A stretch of DNA of 64,000 nt from an uncultured Prevotellaceae bacterium (GTDB lineage Bacteria; Bacteroidota; Bacteroidia; Bacteroidales; Bacteroidaceae). Positions 52,660-61,184 of this stretch are shown here, piece after piece. The position numbers were made by a program, and so were the translations under genes. The notes below the pieces were generated by a model. It saw nothing but the letters and a program-made list of their open reading frames with translations. It had not been told where the DNA came from and made no database searches. Within the stretch, counting starts at the first letter, position 1. Each line of letters begins with the position of its first letter. Location: the NCBI GenBank assembly GCA_949299545.1, contig CASGAM010000041.1, forward strand, positions 114,892-178,891, given 5' to 3'.

Positions 52660-54423
52660 TTAATATTCTTTATGTGATTGTACATATTGCATAATGCGCA
52701 GGAAGTTTCCACCCCATATTTTCCGAATGTCCTCTTTGCTGTACCGTTCTGCTAGCAGCCGGCGTGTGAAGTTGATGATTTCGGCTGCCGATGCGCAACC
52801 GGGTATGCCGCCGTCGCCATCGAAGTCAGTGCCGATTCCCACATGTTCCACTCCCATGACGTTGACCATGTGGTTCAGGTGCTCCACAGCATCGAGTATG
52901 CAGGCTTCGCCGTCTTTTTTCAGGAATCCTTTGTAGAGTGTTACTTGCGCTACACCACCGTTTCTTGCTAATGCTTTGAGTTGTTCGTCGCTGAGGTTGC
53001 GTGGGACGTCGCAAAGGGCTTTGGCTGAAGAATGTGAGCAGACGATGGGCGTGTTGCTGGTTTGCAGCGCATCATAGAAACTGCTTTCTGCGGCATGTGA
53101 TAAGTCTACCATCAGACCAAGTCTGTTCATTTCCTTAACAACTTCCTGGCCGAACTGGCTCAAACCACCATGTTCATTGACGCCGCGTGCAGAATCGCAT
53201 ATGTCGTTGTCGCCGTTGTGGCAAAGTGTCATATAGACAATACCCCGATCGCGGAAATGTTTCAGGAGGCTGAGTTCCTTTCCGATAGCATAGCCGTTTT
53301 CTATGCCAAGCATGACCGCTTTCTTTCCTGCGGCTTTCAGCCTATTGAGATCGGCAGGGGTATAGGCTATTTCTACCGCCGAAGCGTTGGCTGCGACCAT
53401 CTTTTCTATTTGCGTCAGAATGCGGTCTGCTTTGGCCGTGGCAGCCAGGAGTGCCTCTTCAGTTCTTTCTTTCTGTTCCAGGTAGGCAACCATGATGGTT
53501 GCGTCAAGATGACCTTCCTGCATTTTGTGCAGGTCGGTGAGGATGCGAGAATCGCGTTTGTCGAAACAGATGTTTTCATGAAAAAACATCGGAGTGTCGC
53601 AATGGCTGTCTAATGTCAGTATCCGGTCATGCAGGTTTTTGGCTTCCTTGAAGAAAGTTGACTCTTGAACGAGCCATGCGAAAATCGGCAGCATACTTTC
53701 GTCTTCGTTCAGGATAAAACATTCCGGATGCCATTGCACACCGAGTAATGACTTGTATTCCGAAGATTCTATGGCTTCAATGATGCCGTCGGACGATGTT
53801 GCACAGACTTTAAGGTGTTTTCCGGGAGATTTTACGGCCTGATGGTGGAACGAGTTGACATGGATGGCTTGTTTCCTGAAAATCTTGCAGAGCAGGCTGT
53901 CCGGACTGATTGTTACTGTATGGGACGCTTGTGAGCGGTCCAAATCCTGACTGTGTTTTATCAAATTCCCGTCGCATTGGCTGTAAATGTCTTGGTAGAC
54001 GGTTCCACCAAGAGCGGCAGCCATGATCTGTATGCCTCTACAGATGCCCAGTATGGGAATTTGTCGGTCGAAAGCTAATCGGGTAATGAGCAACTCTGCC
54101 AAGTCGCGCCGGTGGTTGATGCCGTGCAGCGAGGGTAATGGTTCTTCATTGACAAACAGCGGGTTCATGTCGCCGCCTCCCGAAAGTATCAATCCGTCAA
54201 TGTGGTCGAGGATGTTGGCTAATGCGTCGCGTTCCTCAAACGGGGGGATGATGACGGGTGTCCCGCCGGCTTTCAGGACTGATTTGAAATATCCCTCTGC
54301 CAACTCGCAACCTTTTTCGCCGAAATTGCCGGTTATACCAATGATCGGTTGAGGCGTATAGCCTGGAAACCGGTCATGTGTTTTTTCATATTGGGCATTC
54401 CAATCAAAATAGTCCGTATTCAT
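52660..54423 (-). CDS. Fusion of gamma-glutamyl hydrolase (C26) and membrane-dipeptidase-type (M19) domains
   Basis: A 587-residue two-domain protein. Residues about 20-255 are a class I glutamine amidotransferase/PuuD-like C26 domain: SGGGDMNPLF, the nucleophile Cys in LGICRGIQIM, and the His-Glu pair in GVQWHPEC. Residues about 265-587 are an M19 renal-dipeptidase domain with metal ligands in DSHCDTPMF, IENGYAIG, DLSHAAESS, SHSSAKALCDVPRN and GIGTDFDGDGG. There is no signal peptide, so it is cytoplasmic. It would cut gamma-glutamyl links and dipeptides in succession. Neighbours (Lrp regulator 15 bp upstream, M28 and sufE downstream) suggest amino-acid and peptide use. Confidence 0.92.
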   Translation of the reverse strand: MNTDYFDWNAQYEKTHDRFPGYTPQPIIGITGNFGEKGCELAEGYFKSVLKAGGTPVIIPPFEERDALANILDHIDGLILSGGGDMNPLFVNEEPLPSLHGINHRRDLAELLITRLAFDRQIPILGICRGIQIMAAALGGTVYQDIYSQCDGNLIKHSQDLDRSQASHTVTISPDSLLCKIFRKQAIHVNSFHHQAVKSPGKHLKVCATSSDGIIEAIESSEYKSLLGVQWHPECFILNEDESMLPIFAWLVQESTFFKEAKNLHDRILTLDSHCDTPMFFHENICFDKRDSRILTDLHKMQEGHLDATIMVAYLEQKERTEEALLAATAKADRILTQIEKMVAANASAVEIAYTPADLNRLKAAGKKAVMLGIENGYAIGKELSLLKHFRDRGIVYMTLCHNGDNDICDSARGVNEHGGLSQFGQEVVKEMNRLGLMVDLSHAAESSFYDALQTSNTPIVCSHSSAKALCDVPRNLSDEQLKALARNGGVAQVTLYKGFLKKDGEACILDAVEHLNHMVNVMGVEHVGIGTDFDGDGGIPGCASAAEIINFTRRLLAERYSKEDIRKIWGGNFLRIMQYVQSHKEY

Positions 54424-54438
54424 GTGAGGAAGAAAAGA

Positions 54439-54900
54439 TTATTCTAAGCCGACAGGAATTTCTTTCTTGATGCTTTGTTCTAAAGATATCAGTGTTTCTG
54501 TGGAGATGACTCCGGGAATTTCCTGGAGGCGGTTATTAAGAAGTTCCATCAGATGGGCGTTGTCTCGCGCATACAACTTGATGAGCATGGTATAAGGACC
54601 GGTGGTGAAATGACATTCCACGACTTCGGGTATATGGTTCAGTTCTTCTACGACGCGTTTGTACATTGAACCTTTTTCAAGGATGACGCCGACGTATGTA
54701 CAGGTGCTGTAACCAAGGCTTTTGGGGTTTACGTCATAGCCTGATCCTACAATTACCCCCATGTCAATGAGACGTTGTACGCGCTGATGGATGGCAGCCC
54801 GAGACACGCCACATTCGTTGGCAACGTCTTTAAATGGAATTCGAGCGTTGCATGAAATGATTTCTAAGATTTTTTTATCAAGACTATCTATCTTTTCCAT
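54439..54900 (-). CDS. Lrp/AsnC-family transcriptional regulator
   Basis: A 153-residue DNA-binding regulator. Winged HTH at about 4-60 (LDKKILEIISCNARIPFKDV, then VSRAAIHQRVQRLIDMGVI) and a RAM/ligand-binding domain at about 70-140 (VVECHFTTGPYTMLIKLYAR, IPGVISTETLISLE). It is the first gene of the run Lrp, C26-M19, M28 and sufE, 15 bp ahead of the fusion gene, so it may respond to an amino acid and adjust the operon. The ligand is unknown. Confidence 0.92.
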   Translation of the reverse strand: MEKIDSLDKKILEIISCNARIPFKDVANECGVSRAAIHQRVQRLIDMGVIVGSGYDVNPKSLGYSTCTYVGVILEKGSMYKRVVEELNHIPEVVECHFTTGPYTMLIKLYARDNAHLMELLNNRLQEIPGVISTETLISLEQSIKKEIPVGLE

Positions 54901-55054
54901 GGTTTTTGATGTTTTAATTCAGATTGTACATTTTGTAAGCAAATATAGTTAATTTTCTAATGTTAGATGTCGCTTTAACAAAAAATAAAGCAAATAACGA
55001 GAAGAAACGATTAATTTTTGACTTGCAGAAAGTTCGTACCGTTGAATCTGAAGT

Positions 55055-55918
55055 CTATATGGTTTTGTTTTTATATAGAGTGGGTGTCAAGCCGGTAAAC
55101 CTTTTAAATGAGCGATTGAAGTGAACGATACTTTCAAAGCCACATTCCATACTGACGTCCGTAATGGACAGACGGCTGTTCATCAGTAGTTTGCAGGCGT
55201 ATCCTATCCTCATCTCTAAGATATACTGTTTAAACGTTTTGCCTGTGCTTTCCTTGAAAAAACGGCAAAAAGCCGTAGGGTTCATTGCGGCAAAGGAGGA
55301 AACCTCTTCTAAAGTGATTGGATGCGTATATTGTTTGTTGAGATAGGTCAATACTTTTTCTATTTTATTGTTTTTGAAAACGGAAGGGTTTTTGTAATAG
55401 TTGGGGGAGGCTACCAGGGTGCGTGTGTGGACTGTGGATAACTCGTGTAACAGTTCTATGAAAAGGATGATTTGTTTTACACCTTCTGTTTGAGGCAAAC
55501 TTATCAGCATTTCCTGAATGGCCGGCCGTTTCTTCAGTGAAAAAAGAATGCCTCGTTCCGCTTCCTGTAACAGACGGTTGATTTGAGAGAATTGTAAGTA
55601 ATGGGAGAAAGAGTATTGCATGAAATCCTTTTCAAACTGAATAATGGAACCGTTGACCCTTAACAGGTTGCCATTTTTGTCTTTTTTATCATTATGGATG
55701 CAGTGAGGTAATTCTGGCCCAAAAAGGAACAGATGCTCATTGGAATAACGTATGATGTTGTCGCCGACTAAACAGTCTCCGCCTCCGTGTTCTGCATATA
55801 ACAGTTCAAACTCTTTGTGGAAATGCCAAGGGTAAGTAAAGCAAGCATAGTCGTAGTGTCGCGCTTTGATAGGATTGGAGTCCGTAATATACAGTTGTTC
55901 GTTCAGTATCTTTTTCAT
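55055..55918 (-). CDS. AraC-family transcriptional regulator of the uronate operon
   Basis: A 287-residue regulator with an N-terminal cupin-like sensor (about 15-100; YPWHFHKEFELLYAEHGGGD) and C-terminal paired HTH (about 190-285; KVLTYLNKQYTHPITLEEVS, AFCRFFKESTGKTFKQYILE and SITDVSMECGFESIVHFNRS). The start at 55918 is chosen over 56023 because a -7 element lies at 55947-55954 and the extra residues are not family-like. It diverges from the uxu operon with 120 bp between, so it probably controls it in response to a hexuronate. Other bacteria commonly use GntR regulators (UxuR/ExuR) for this. Confidence 0.9.
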   Translation of the reverse strand: MKKILNEQLYITDSNPIKARHYDYACFTYPWHFHKEFELLYAEHGGGDCLVGDNIIRYSNEHLFLFGPELPHCIHNDKKDKNGNLLRVNGSIIQFEKDFMQYSFSHYLQFSQINRLLQEAERGILFSLKKRPAIQEMLISLPQTEGVKQIILFIELLHELSTVHTRTLVASPNYYKNPSVFKNNKIEKVLTYLNKQYTHPITLEEVSSFAAMNPTAFCRFFKESTGKTFKQYILEMRIGYACKLLMNSRLSITDVSMECGFESIVHFNRSFKRFTGLTPTLYKNKTI

Positions 55919-55946
55919 GGTAATATCGTTTCGGGATGATACTTTG

Positions 55947-55954
55947 CAAATATA
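55947..55954 (-). promoter_or_regulatory. -7 promoter element for the AraC regulator
   Basis: TATATTTG on the minus strand, 28 bp before the regulator start. Confidence 0.45.
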
Positions 55955-56002
55955 GACAAATAATCTGCAAAATTCAGTATATTCAATAATTTCTTTCTGC
56001 AC

Positions 56003-56010
56003 TATTTTTG
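56003..56010 (+). promoter_or_regulatory. -7 promoter element for the hexuronate operon
   Basis: TATTTTTG, 28 bp before the first operon gene. No clear -33 is seen, as expected for an activator-dependent promoter. AraC binding would fall in 55955-56002. Confidence 0.45.
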
Positions 56011-56038
56011 CAATGATAATCATTTTAATACAAGTATT

Positions 56039-56854
56039 ATGAATAACAAGTTTGATATTTCCGGAAGAGTCGCTGTCATTACCGGCGGTTCAGGTGTATT
56101 GGGCAGCAATATTGCTGAAGGTTTTTTACAGGCCGGAGTGAAAGTAATTATAATTGGTGCGCACCAAGAGCGTGTGGATGCGGCTGTCGAACGGCTGAGA
56201 GCTGTTAGTCCGGATGTGTACGGAGTGGCTTGCAATGTCCTTGATATGGACAGCTTGGAGTCAGTAAAGTCCGAAGTGCTTTCCAAATGGGGGCGCATTG
56301 ATATCTTAGTGAATGCAGCTGGTGGCAATATCCCCGGTGGAACCTTGACGGAAGCTCAAAACATTTTCGACATGAAGGTTGAGGATTTGAACAAGGTTGT
56401 GGATTTGAATCTCAACGGTTCGGTTTATCCTTCTTTGGTTTTTGGCCGGGTAATGGCTGAACAGAAAAGCGGTGCCATTGTCAATGTGTCTTCAATGGCT
56501 GCTTATGAGTCTATTACCCGTGTGCCGGGTTATTCCATGGCAAAGAGCGCCATTGAGAATTTTACCCGTTGGATGGCGCAAGAGATGGCCATTAAGTTCA
56601 GTGAGAAAATCAGGGTCAATGCCATTGCTCCCGGTTTCTTTATCGGTAATCAGAACCGTGCCATCCTTATCAATCCTGAAGGAAGTCTGACGGAACGCAG
56701 TAAGAAAGTAATTGCAAAGACGCCGATGCGTCGGTTTGGAGATATTTCCGAGTTGAATGGTGCTGTCCAGTTCTTATGCAGTGACGCTGCCAGTTTCATT
56801 ACCGGTGCTACATTGGCTGTCGACGGCGGTTTTAGCGCATTTAGCGGTGTTTAA
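56039..56854 (+). CDS. SDR-family D-mannonate oxidoreductase (fructuronate reductase)
   Basis: A 271-residue classical short-chain dehydrogenase: TGGSGVLGSNIAEG cofactor site (16-29), NAAGGNIPGG, VNVSSMAAY and the catalytic YSMAK. In uronate operons this SDR replaces the polyol-type UxuB of E. coli and interconverts D-fructuronate and D-mannonate. The next gene, mannonate dehydratase, is 26 bp away, and isomerase and transporter follow, which supports that substrate. The C-terminal loop FFIGNQNRAILINPEGS is typical of the mannonate-acting group. The reaction is inferred from family and context. Confidence 0.9.
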   Translation: MNNKFDISGRVAVITGGSGVLGSNIAEGFLQAGVKVIIIGAHQERVDAAVERLRAVSPDVYGVACNVLDMDSLESVKSEVLSKWGRIDILVNAAGGNIPGGTLTEAQNIFDMKVEDLNKVVDLNLNGSVYPSLVFGRVMAEQKSGAIVNVSSMAAYESITRVPGYSMAKSAIENFTRWMAQEMAIKFSEKIRVNAIAPGFFIGNQNRAILINPEGSLTERSKKVIAKTPMRRFGDISELNGAVQFLCSDAASFITGATLAVDGGFSAFSGV

Positions 56855-56880
56855 CCATAAACAAAAAGGAGAACAGCGAT

Positions 56881-58071
56881 ATGATGGAAAATACATGGCG
56901 TTGGTTTGGAAAGAAAGACAAGATTACGCTTTCCATGCTGAAACAAATTGGTGTGGAAGGAATCGTGACGGCTCTTCACGATGTGCCAAACGGTGAAATC
57001 TGGACCGTTGAGGCGATCAACGACTTGAAATCATACATTGAGTCTTATGGCCTGAGATGGTCTGTCGTTGAAAGCCTTCCGGTCTGTGAGGCTATCAAGT
57101 ATGCAGGTCCTGAGCGCGACGAACTGATAGAAAAATATAAAATCAGTTTGGCCAATCTCGGGAAATGCGGTGTCAAGACGGTTTGTTACAACTTTATGCC
57201 TGTGATTGACTGGGTTCGTACTGATTTGCAGCATCCTTGGCCGGATGGTTCCAGCTCGCTTTATTACGACCGGGTGCGTTTCGCATATTTCGATTTGAAA
57301 ATTCTGCAACGTAAGGGGGCAGAGGCTGATTACACGGCAGAAGAACTCCAGAAGGTGGAAGCCCTTGACAAAGTGATAACCGAGGCAGAGAAAGATGAGT
57401 TGGTGGACGCGATTATCGTGAAGACACAAGGTTTTGTGAATGGTAATATCCGCGAAGGAGATAAAAATCCTGTAGCCATCTTCAAACGTCTGTTGGCGCT
57501 TTACGAGGGTATAGACCGGGCGGCTTTGCGTGAAAACATGCGTTATTTCTTGGCGGCCATTATGCCTGTTTGTGAGGAGTATGGGGTCAATATGTGTGTG
57601 CATCCTGATGACCCTCCTTTCCAGATATTGGGTTTGCCGCGTATCGTGACTTGCGAAGAAGACATCGAATGGTTTCTGAACGCTGTCGACAATCCGCATA
57701 ATGGTCTGACTTTCTGTGCCGGTTCTTTGAGTGCCGGTGAACACAATGATACCCGTGAGTTGGCTAAGAAATTTGCACGTCGCACGCATTTCGTACACTT
57801 GCGTAGTACGGCAGCCATGCCGGGGGGCAACTTTATCGAGAGTACCCACCTTGCCGGCCGTGGCCATCTGATTGATCTTATCCGTATTTTTGAAACTGAG
57901 AATCCCGGCCTTCCCATGCGTGTCGACCATGGCCGCATGATGCTGGGCGATGAAGACAAAGGCTACAATGCCGGCTATTCATTCCATGGTCGGATGCTTG
58001 CACTGGGTCAGGTGCAAGGCATGATGGCCGTCGTTGAAGACGAGTTGAAGCGAGGTATCAACATCAAATAA
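56881..58071 (+). CDS. uxuA: Mannonate dehydratase
   Basis: Cytoplasmic metal-dependent dehydratase converting D-mannonate to 2-keto-3-deoxygluconate. The 396 residues begin MMENTWRWFGKKDKITLSML and show the barrel motifs GVEGIVTALHDVPNGEIW, MCVHPDDPPFQILGLPRIVT, FCAGSLSAGEHND, THFVHLRST and MRVDHGRMMLGDEDK. The His, Asp and Cys metal ligands lie in HPDDPP and CAGS. Start 56881 or 56884 (second Met) cannot be told apart. A terminator-like hairpin follows within 60 bp. Confidence 0.95.
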   Translation: MMENTWRWFGKKDKITLSMLKQIGVEGIVTALHDVPNGEIWTVEAINDLKSYIESYGLRWSVVESLPVCEAIKYAGPERDELIEKYKISLANLGKCGVKTVCYNFMPVIDWVRTDLQHPWPDGSSSLYYDRVRFAYFDLKILQRKGAEADYTAEELQKVEALDKVITEAEKDELVDAIIVKTQGFVNGNIREGDKNPVAIFKRLLALYEGIDRAALRENMRYFLAAIMPVCEEYGVNMCVHPDDPPFQILGLPRIVTCEEDIEWFLNAVDNPHNGLTFCAGSLSAGEHNDTRELAKKFARRTHFVHLRSTAAMPGGNFIESTHLAGRGHLIDLIRIFETENPGLPMRVDHGRMMLGDEDKGYNAGYSFHGRMLALGQVQGMMAVVEDELKRGINIK

Positions 58072-58087
58072 AAAAAACTTAGTGTGT

Positions 58088-58128
58088 TCCTGCGACAGGG
58101 TATGGGCTGCCGCAGGATTCTTTTTTTT
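58088..58128 (+). terminator. Terminator/attenuator between uxuA and the transporter gene
   Basis: TCCTGCG (58088-58094) pairs with CGCAGGA (58111-58117), with a 16-base loop, followed by TTCTTTTTTTT (58118-58128). It would limit readthrough into the transporter and isomerase genes. Confidence 0.7.
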
Positions 58129-58151
58129 AACATTAAATCTGTTTTAATATC

Positions 58152-59633
58152 ATGAATTTACAAAATCCACAGACCGGCATGGGCAAAATGACCAGCTATC
58201 GTTGGATGATTTGCTTCATGCTTTTTATGGCGACGACCATCAACTATATGGATCGTCAGGTTCTTTCACTGACATGGAAGGATTTTATTGCACCGGAATT
58301 TAACTGGACAGACGCCAATTACGGCACTATTGCCGGTTGTTTTTCGCTGATTTATTCTATTGCCATGCTTTTCGTGGGCAGTTTTATTGACAAGATTGGT
58401 ACCAAGAAAGGCTATATGTGGGCTATTGGCATCTGGTCGGTGGGTGCTTGCCTTCACACTTTCTGCGGTATCGCCACGGCCGGTATTTCCGTTGGAACAT
58501 GGACGTTCTCCTTTGAAGAAGCGCGGCAGGCGCTTGCCGCCGCCGAGACGGCCGGAGCGGTTATCTGGAGTGTTTCCACAGTCAGCATCTGGCTATTCCT
58601 TGTGGCCCGTATTATTTTAGCGGTCGGCGAGGCCGGTAACTTCCCTTGTGCCATCAAGGTGACAGCAGAATATTTTCCCAAGAAAGACCGTGGGTTTGCC
58701 ACCAGTGTGTTCAATGCCGGTGCCCAGCTGGGCGCTTTGCTGGCTCCTTTCACCATACCTATCATTGCGCGTTATTGGGGATGGGAAATGTCTTTCTTCA
58801 TCATCGGACTTTTAGGATTTATCTGGATGGGTTTCTGGATACGGATGTACAATCCGCCGGCCCTTCATAAGAAAGTGAATAAGGCCGAGCTGGCTTATAT
58901 TGAGAGCGACAAGGAAAGCGACCGGGCCATGGCGGCTTCTGCTGCGTCAGAACAGCCTGAAAAGCGGTTGAGCCTTTGGAAATGCTTTACTTATCGTCAG
59001 ACTTGGGCTGTAGTTGCCGGCCGTTGTCTGCCCGACGCTGTATGGTGGTTCTTCCTGTTTTGGGCGCCTGCGTATGTGAAAGATGTTTATGGCTACCGTT
59101 CCGATTCTACAATGGGTATGCTGCTTATTTTTACGCTTTATCTCATTTCCATGCTCTCCATCATCGGAGGATATTTGCCGACCATCTTTATAGACAAGTA
59201 TAAGATGAACCCGTTTGCGGGACGTATGCGAGCCATGTTGATATTTGCTTTGTTCCCATTGCTGGGGCTTTTCGCGCAGCCATTGGGTAACATCTCCTGT
59301 TGGTTCCCCATCATCATTATCGGTATCATTGGGGCGGCACATCAGAGTTGGAGTGCCAATGCTTATACGGTGGTAAGCGATATGTTCCCGAAATCGGCTG
59401 TTGCGACGGTAACCGGTATCGGCGGTATGGCCGGGGGTATCGGTAGCTTGTTGTCGAACCAAGGCTCCGGATTGCTTTTCACTTACGCGAAGGAGACTGA
59501 CATGTCTTTCCTCGGTTTCCAAGGTGTGCAGGCCGGATACATGATTGTTTTCATTGTCGCATCCGTAGCTTATCTGTTCAGCTGGATTGTCATAAAGCTG
59601 CTAGTTCCTAAATATAAACTCATAGAATTATAA
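58152..59633 (+). CDS. MFS hexuronate transporter (ExuT-like)
   Basis: A 493-residue major-facilitator protein with about 12 membrane segments. The start YRWMICFMLFMATTINYMDR carries the NYMDRQ motif of the anion:cation symporter group (ExuT/UhpT type), and DKIGTKKGYMWAIGIWSVG the MFS loop motif. An extra insertion between segments 3 and 4 (SFEEARQALAAAETAGAVIW) makes it about 50 residues longer than E. coli ExuT. The next gene starts 6 bp after the stop, so uptake and first isomerisation are cotranscribed. The substrate (glucuronate/galacturonate) follows from context. Confidence 0.9.
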   Translation: MNLQNPQTGMGKMTSYRWMICFMLFMATTINYMDRQVLSLTWKDFIAPEFNWTDANYGTIAGCFSLIYSIAMLFVGSFIDKIGTKKGYMWAIGIWSVGACLHTFCGIATAGISVGTWTFSFEEARQALAAAETAGAVIWSVSTVSIWLFLVARIILAVGEAGNFPCAIKVTAEYFPKKDRGFATSVFNAGAQLGALLAPFTIPIIARYWGWEMSFFIIGLLGFIWMGFWIRMYNPPALHKKVNKAELAYIESDKESDRAMAASAASEQPEKRLSLWKCFTYRQTWAVVAGRCLPDAVWWFFLFWAPAYVKDVYGYRSDSTMGMLLIFTLYLISMLSIIGGYLPTIFIDKYKMNPFAGRMRAMLIFALFPLLGLFAQPLGNISCWFPIIIIGIIGAAHQSWSANAYTVVSDMFPKSAVATVTGIGGMAGGIGSLLSNQGSGLLFTYAKETDMSFLGFQGVQAGYMIVFIVASVAYLFSWIVIKLLVPKYKLIEL

Positions 59634-59639
59634 AAAGAT

Positions 59640-61046
59640 ATGGAGAAATCATTCATACATGCCGATTTTCTTCTGAAAGGTGAGACGGCCGGCAAACTTT
59701 ACCATGAGCATGCGGAAAAGTTGCCTATTATAGATTTTCACTGCCACTTGAACCCGAAGATGGTAGCCGATGACTATCGGTTCCGTTCCATCACGGAGTT
59801 GTGGCTGGGTGGCGACCATTATAAATGGCGCGCCATGCGTGCCAACGGAGTGGACGAACGTTATATTACGGGTAATGCTACCGACTGGGAAAAGTTCCAG
59901 AAATGGGCTGAGACGGTTCCGTACACGTTACGCAATCCTCTTTACCATTGGACTCATCTGGAACTGAAAACCGCCTTTGGAATTGATGAAGTGCTGAATC
60001 CTTCCACTGCACGTGCCATTTACGAGCGTTGCAACGAACTGTTGGCACAACCCGGTTTTACGGCGAGGGCGCTGATGAAACATTATAATGTTGAAAGTGT
60101 CTGTACGACCGATGATCCGGCTGATACGCTGGAATATCATGAACGCATTGCCGCTTCCGGATTTGACGTGAAAGTGTTGCCGACATGGCGTCCCGATAAA
60201 GCCATGACCATAGCAGGAGCTGCGGATTATAATGCCTATATCGACCGTTTGGGAGTCGTCCAGAACATGGATATCAGAACCTTCGACGATTTGATAGACA
60301 CGTTGAAGGCGCGTCACACATTCTTCCATGCACAAGGCTGTCGCTTGGCCGATCACGGCGTTATGGCATTCCCATCATCCGACTATACGATGAGTGAGGT
60401 TAAGGCCATTTTTGCCAAAGTTCGCGCGGGTGTCGAACCGGATCGGGAGGAGAAAGGTAAGTTCCAGACGGCCATGCTGGAGATACTTGCCTGCATGAAC
60501 GCTGAGGCCGGATGGACGCAACAGATTCATTACGGGCCCTTGAGAAATACCAACAGTCGGAAACTTGCCGAGTTGGGACCCGATACAGGTTTCGACACCA
60601 TCGGTGATTTCCGTTCGGCCGAAGCCATTGCCCGTCTGTTCGACCGGCTTGAGGCTAAAGGCCGATTAGCCCAAACCATCATTTACAATATCAATCCGGC
60701 CGATAACGACATGCTGGCAGCCATGATTGCCAATTTCCAGGACGGGTCTGTTCCGGGAAAGATGCAGTTTGGTGCGGCTTGGTGGTTCAACGATCAGCGG
60801 GGTGGCATCATCCGTCAGCTGGATTCCCTGTCAGAGCAAGGCTTGTTGAGCCGTTTTGTTGGCATGCTTACAGATTCACGTTCTTTTGTCTCCTATCCGC
60901 GGCATGAATATTTCCGTCGCATTCTGTGTAACCTCATCGCTAACGACCTTGATGAAGGCTTGTTGCCGCAGGCGGAAATGGAACGTATAGAGCAGATGGT
61001 AGAAGACATCTGTTACTACAACGCAAAGCGTTATTTGAAACTATAG
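59640..61046 (+). CDS. uxaC: Glucuronate isomerase (uronate isomerase)
   Basis: Converts D-glucuronate to D-fructuronate and D-galacturonate to D-tagaturonate. At 468 residues it matches UxaC. Amidohydrolase-fold metal motif IIDFHCHLNPKMVADDYRF, the loop CTTDDPADTLEYHE, VLPTWRPDKAM, and the conserved QFGAAWWFNDQRGGI with GMLTDSRSFVSYPRHEYFRR are intact. There is no UxaA/UxaB in the window, so the visible route is glucuronate to fructuronate to mannonate to KDG. A hairpin follows the stop. Confidence 0.96.
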   Translation: MEKSFIHADFLLKGETAGKLYHEHAEKLPIIDFHCHLNPKMVADDYRFRSITELWLGGDHYKWRAMRANGVDERYITGNATDWEKFQKWAETVPYTLRNPLYHWTHLELKTAFGIDEVLNPSTARAIYERCNELLAQPGFTARALMKHYNVESVCTTDDPADTLEYHERIAASGFDVKVLPTWRPDKAMTIAGAADYNAYIDRLGVVQNMDIRTFDDLIDTLKARHTFFHAQGCRLADHGVMAFPSSDYTMSEVKAIFAKVRAGVEPDREEKGKFQTAMLEILACMNAEAGWTQQIHYGPLRNTNSRKLAELGPDTGFDTIGDFRSAEAIARLFDRLEAKGRLAQTIIYNINPADNDMLAAMIANFQDGSVPGKMQFGAAWWFNDQRGGIIRQLDSLSEQGLLSRFVGMLTDSRSFVSYPRHEYFRRILCNLIANDLDEGLLPQAEMERIEQMVEDICYYNAKRYLKL

Positions 61047-61080
61047 TGATATAGAACACTTTAATAATAAAAAGAAGTGG

Positions 61081-61118
61081 CTCGCCTTTCCCGGATACCT
61101 TAAACGGGAAAAGGCGAG
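61081..61118 (+). terminator. Hairpin after uxaC
   Basis: CTCGCCTTTCCCG (61081-61093) pairs with CGGGAAAAGGCGAG (61105-61118) with one bulged A. The following T-run is poor, so termination may be partial. Confidence 0.6.
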
Positions 61119-61184
61119 TTGCTGTTATGAGCCTTGTCATATCGTCGACTCCTGTCCTGAATGAAATAACTAAAAACTGATACC

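Noticed and set aside
58947-59522. A 191-codon minus-strand frame inside the hexuronate transporter gene
   Set aside because: Fully antisense to a well-supported MFS gene, and no domain is recognisable.
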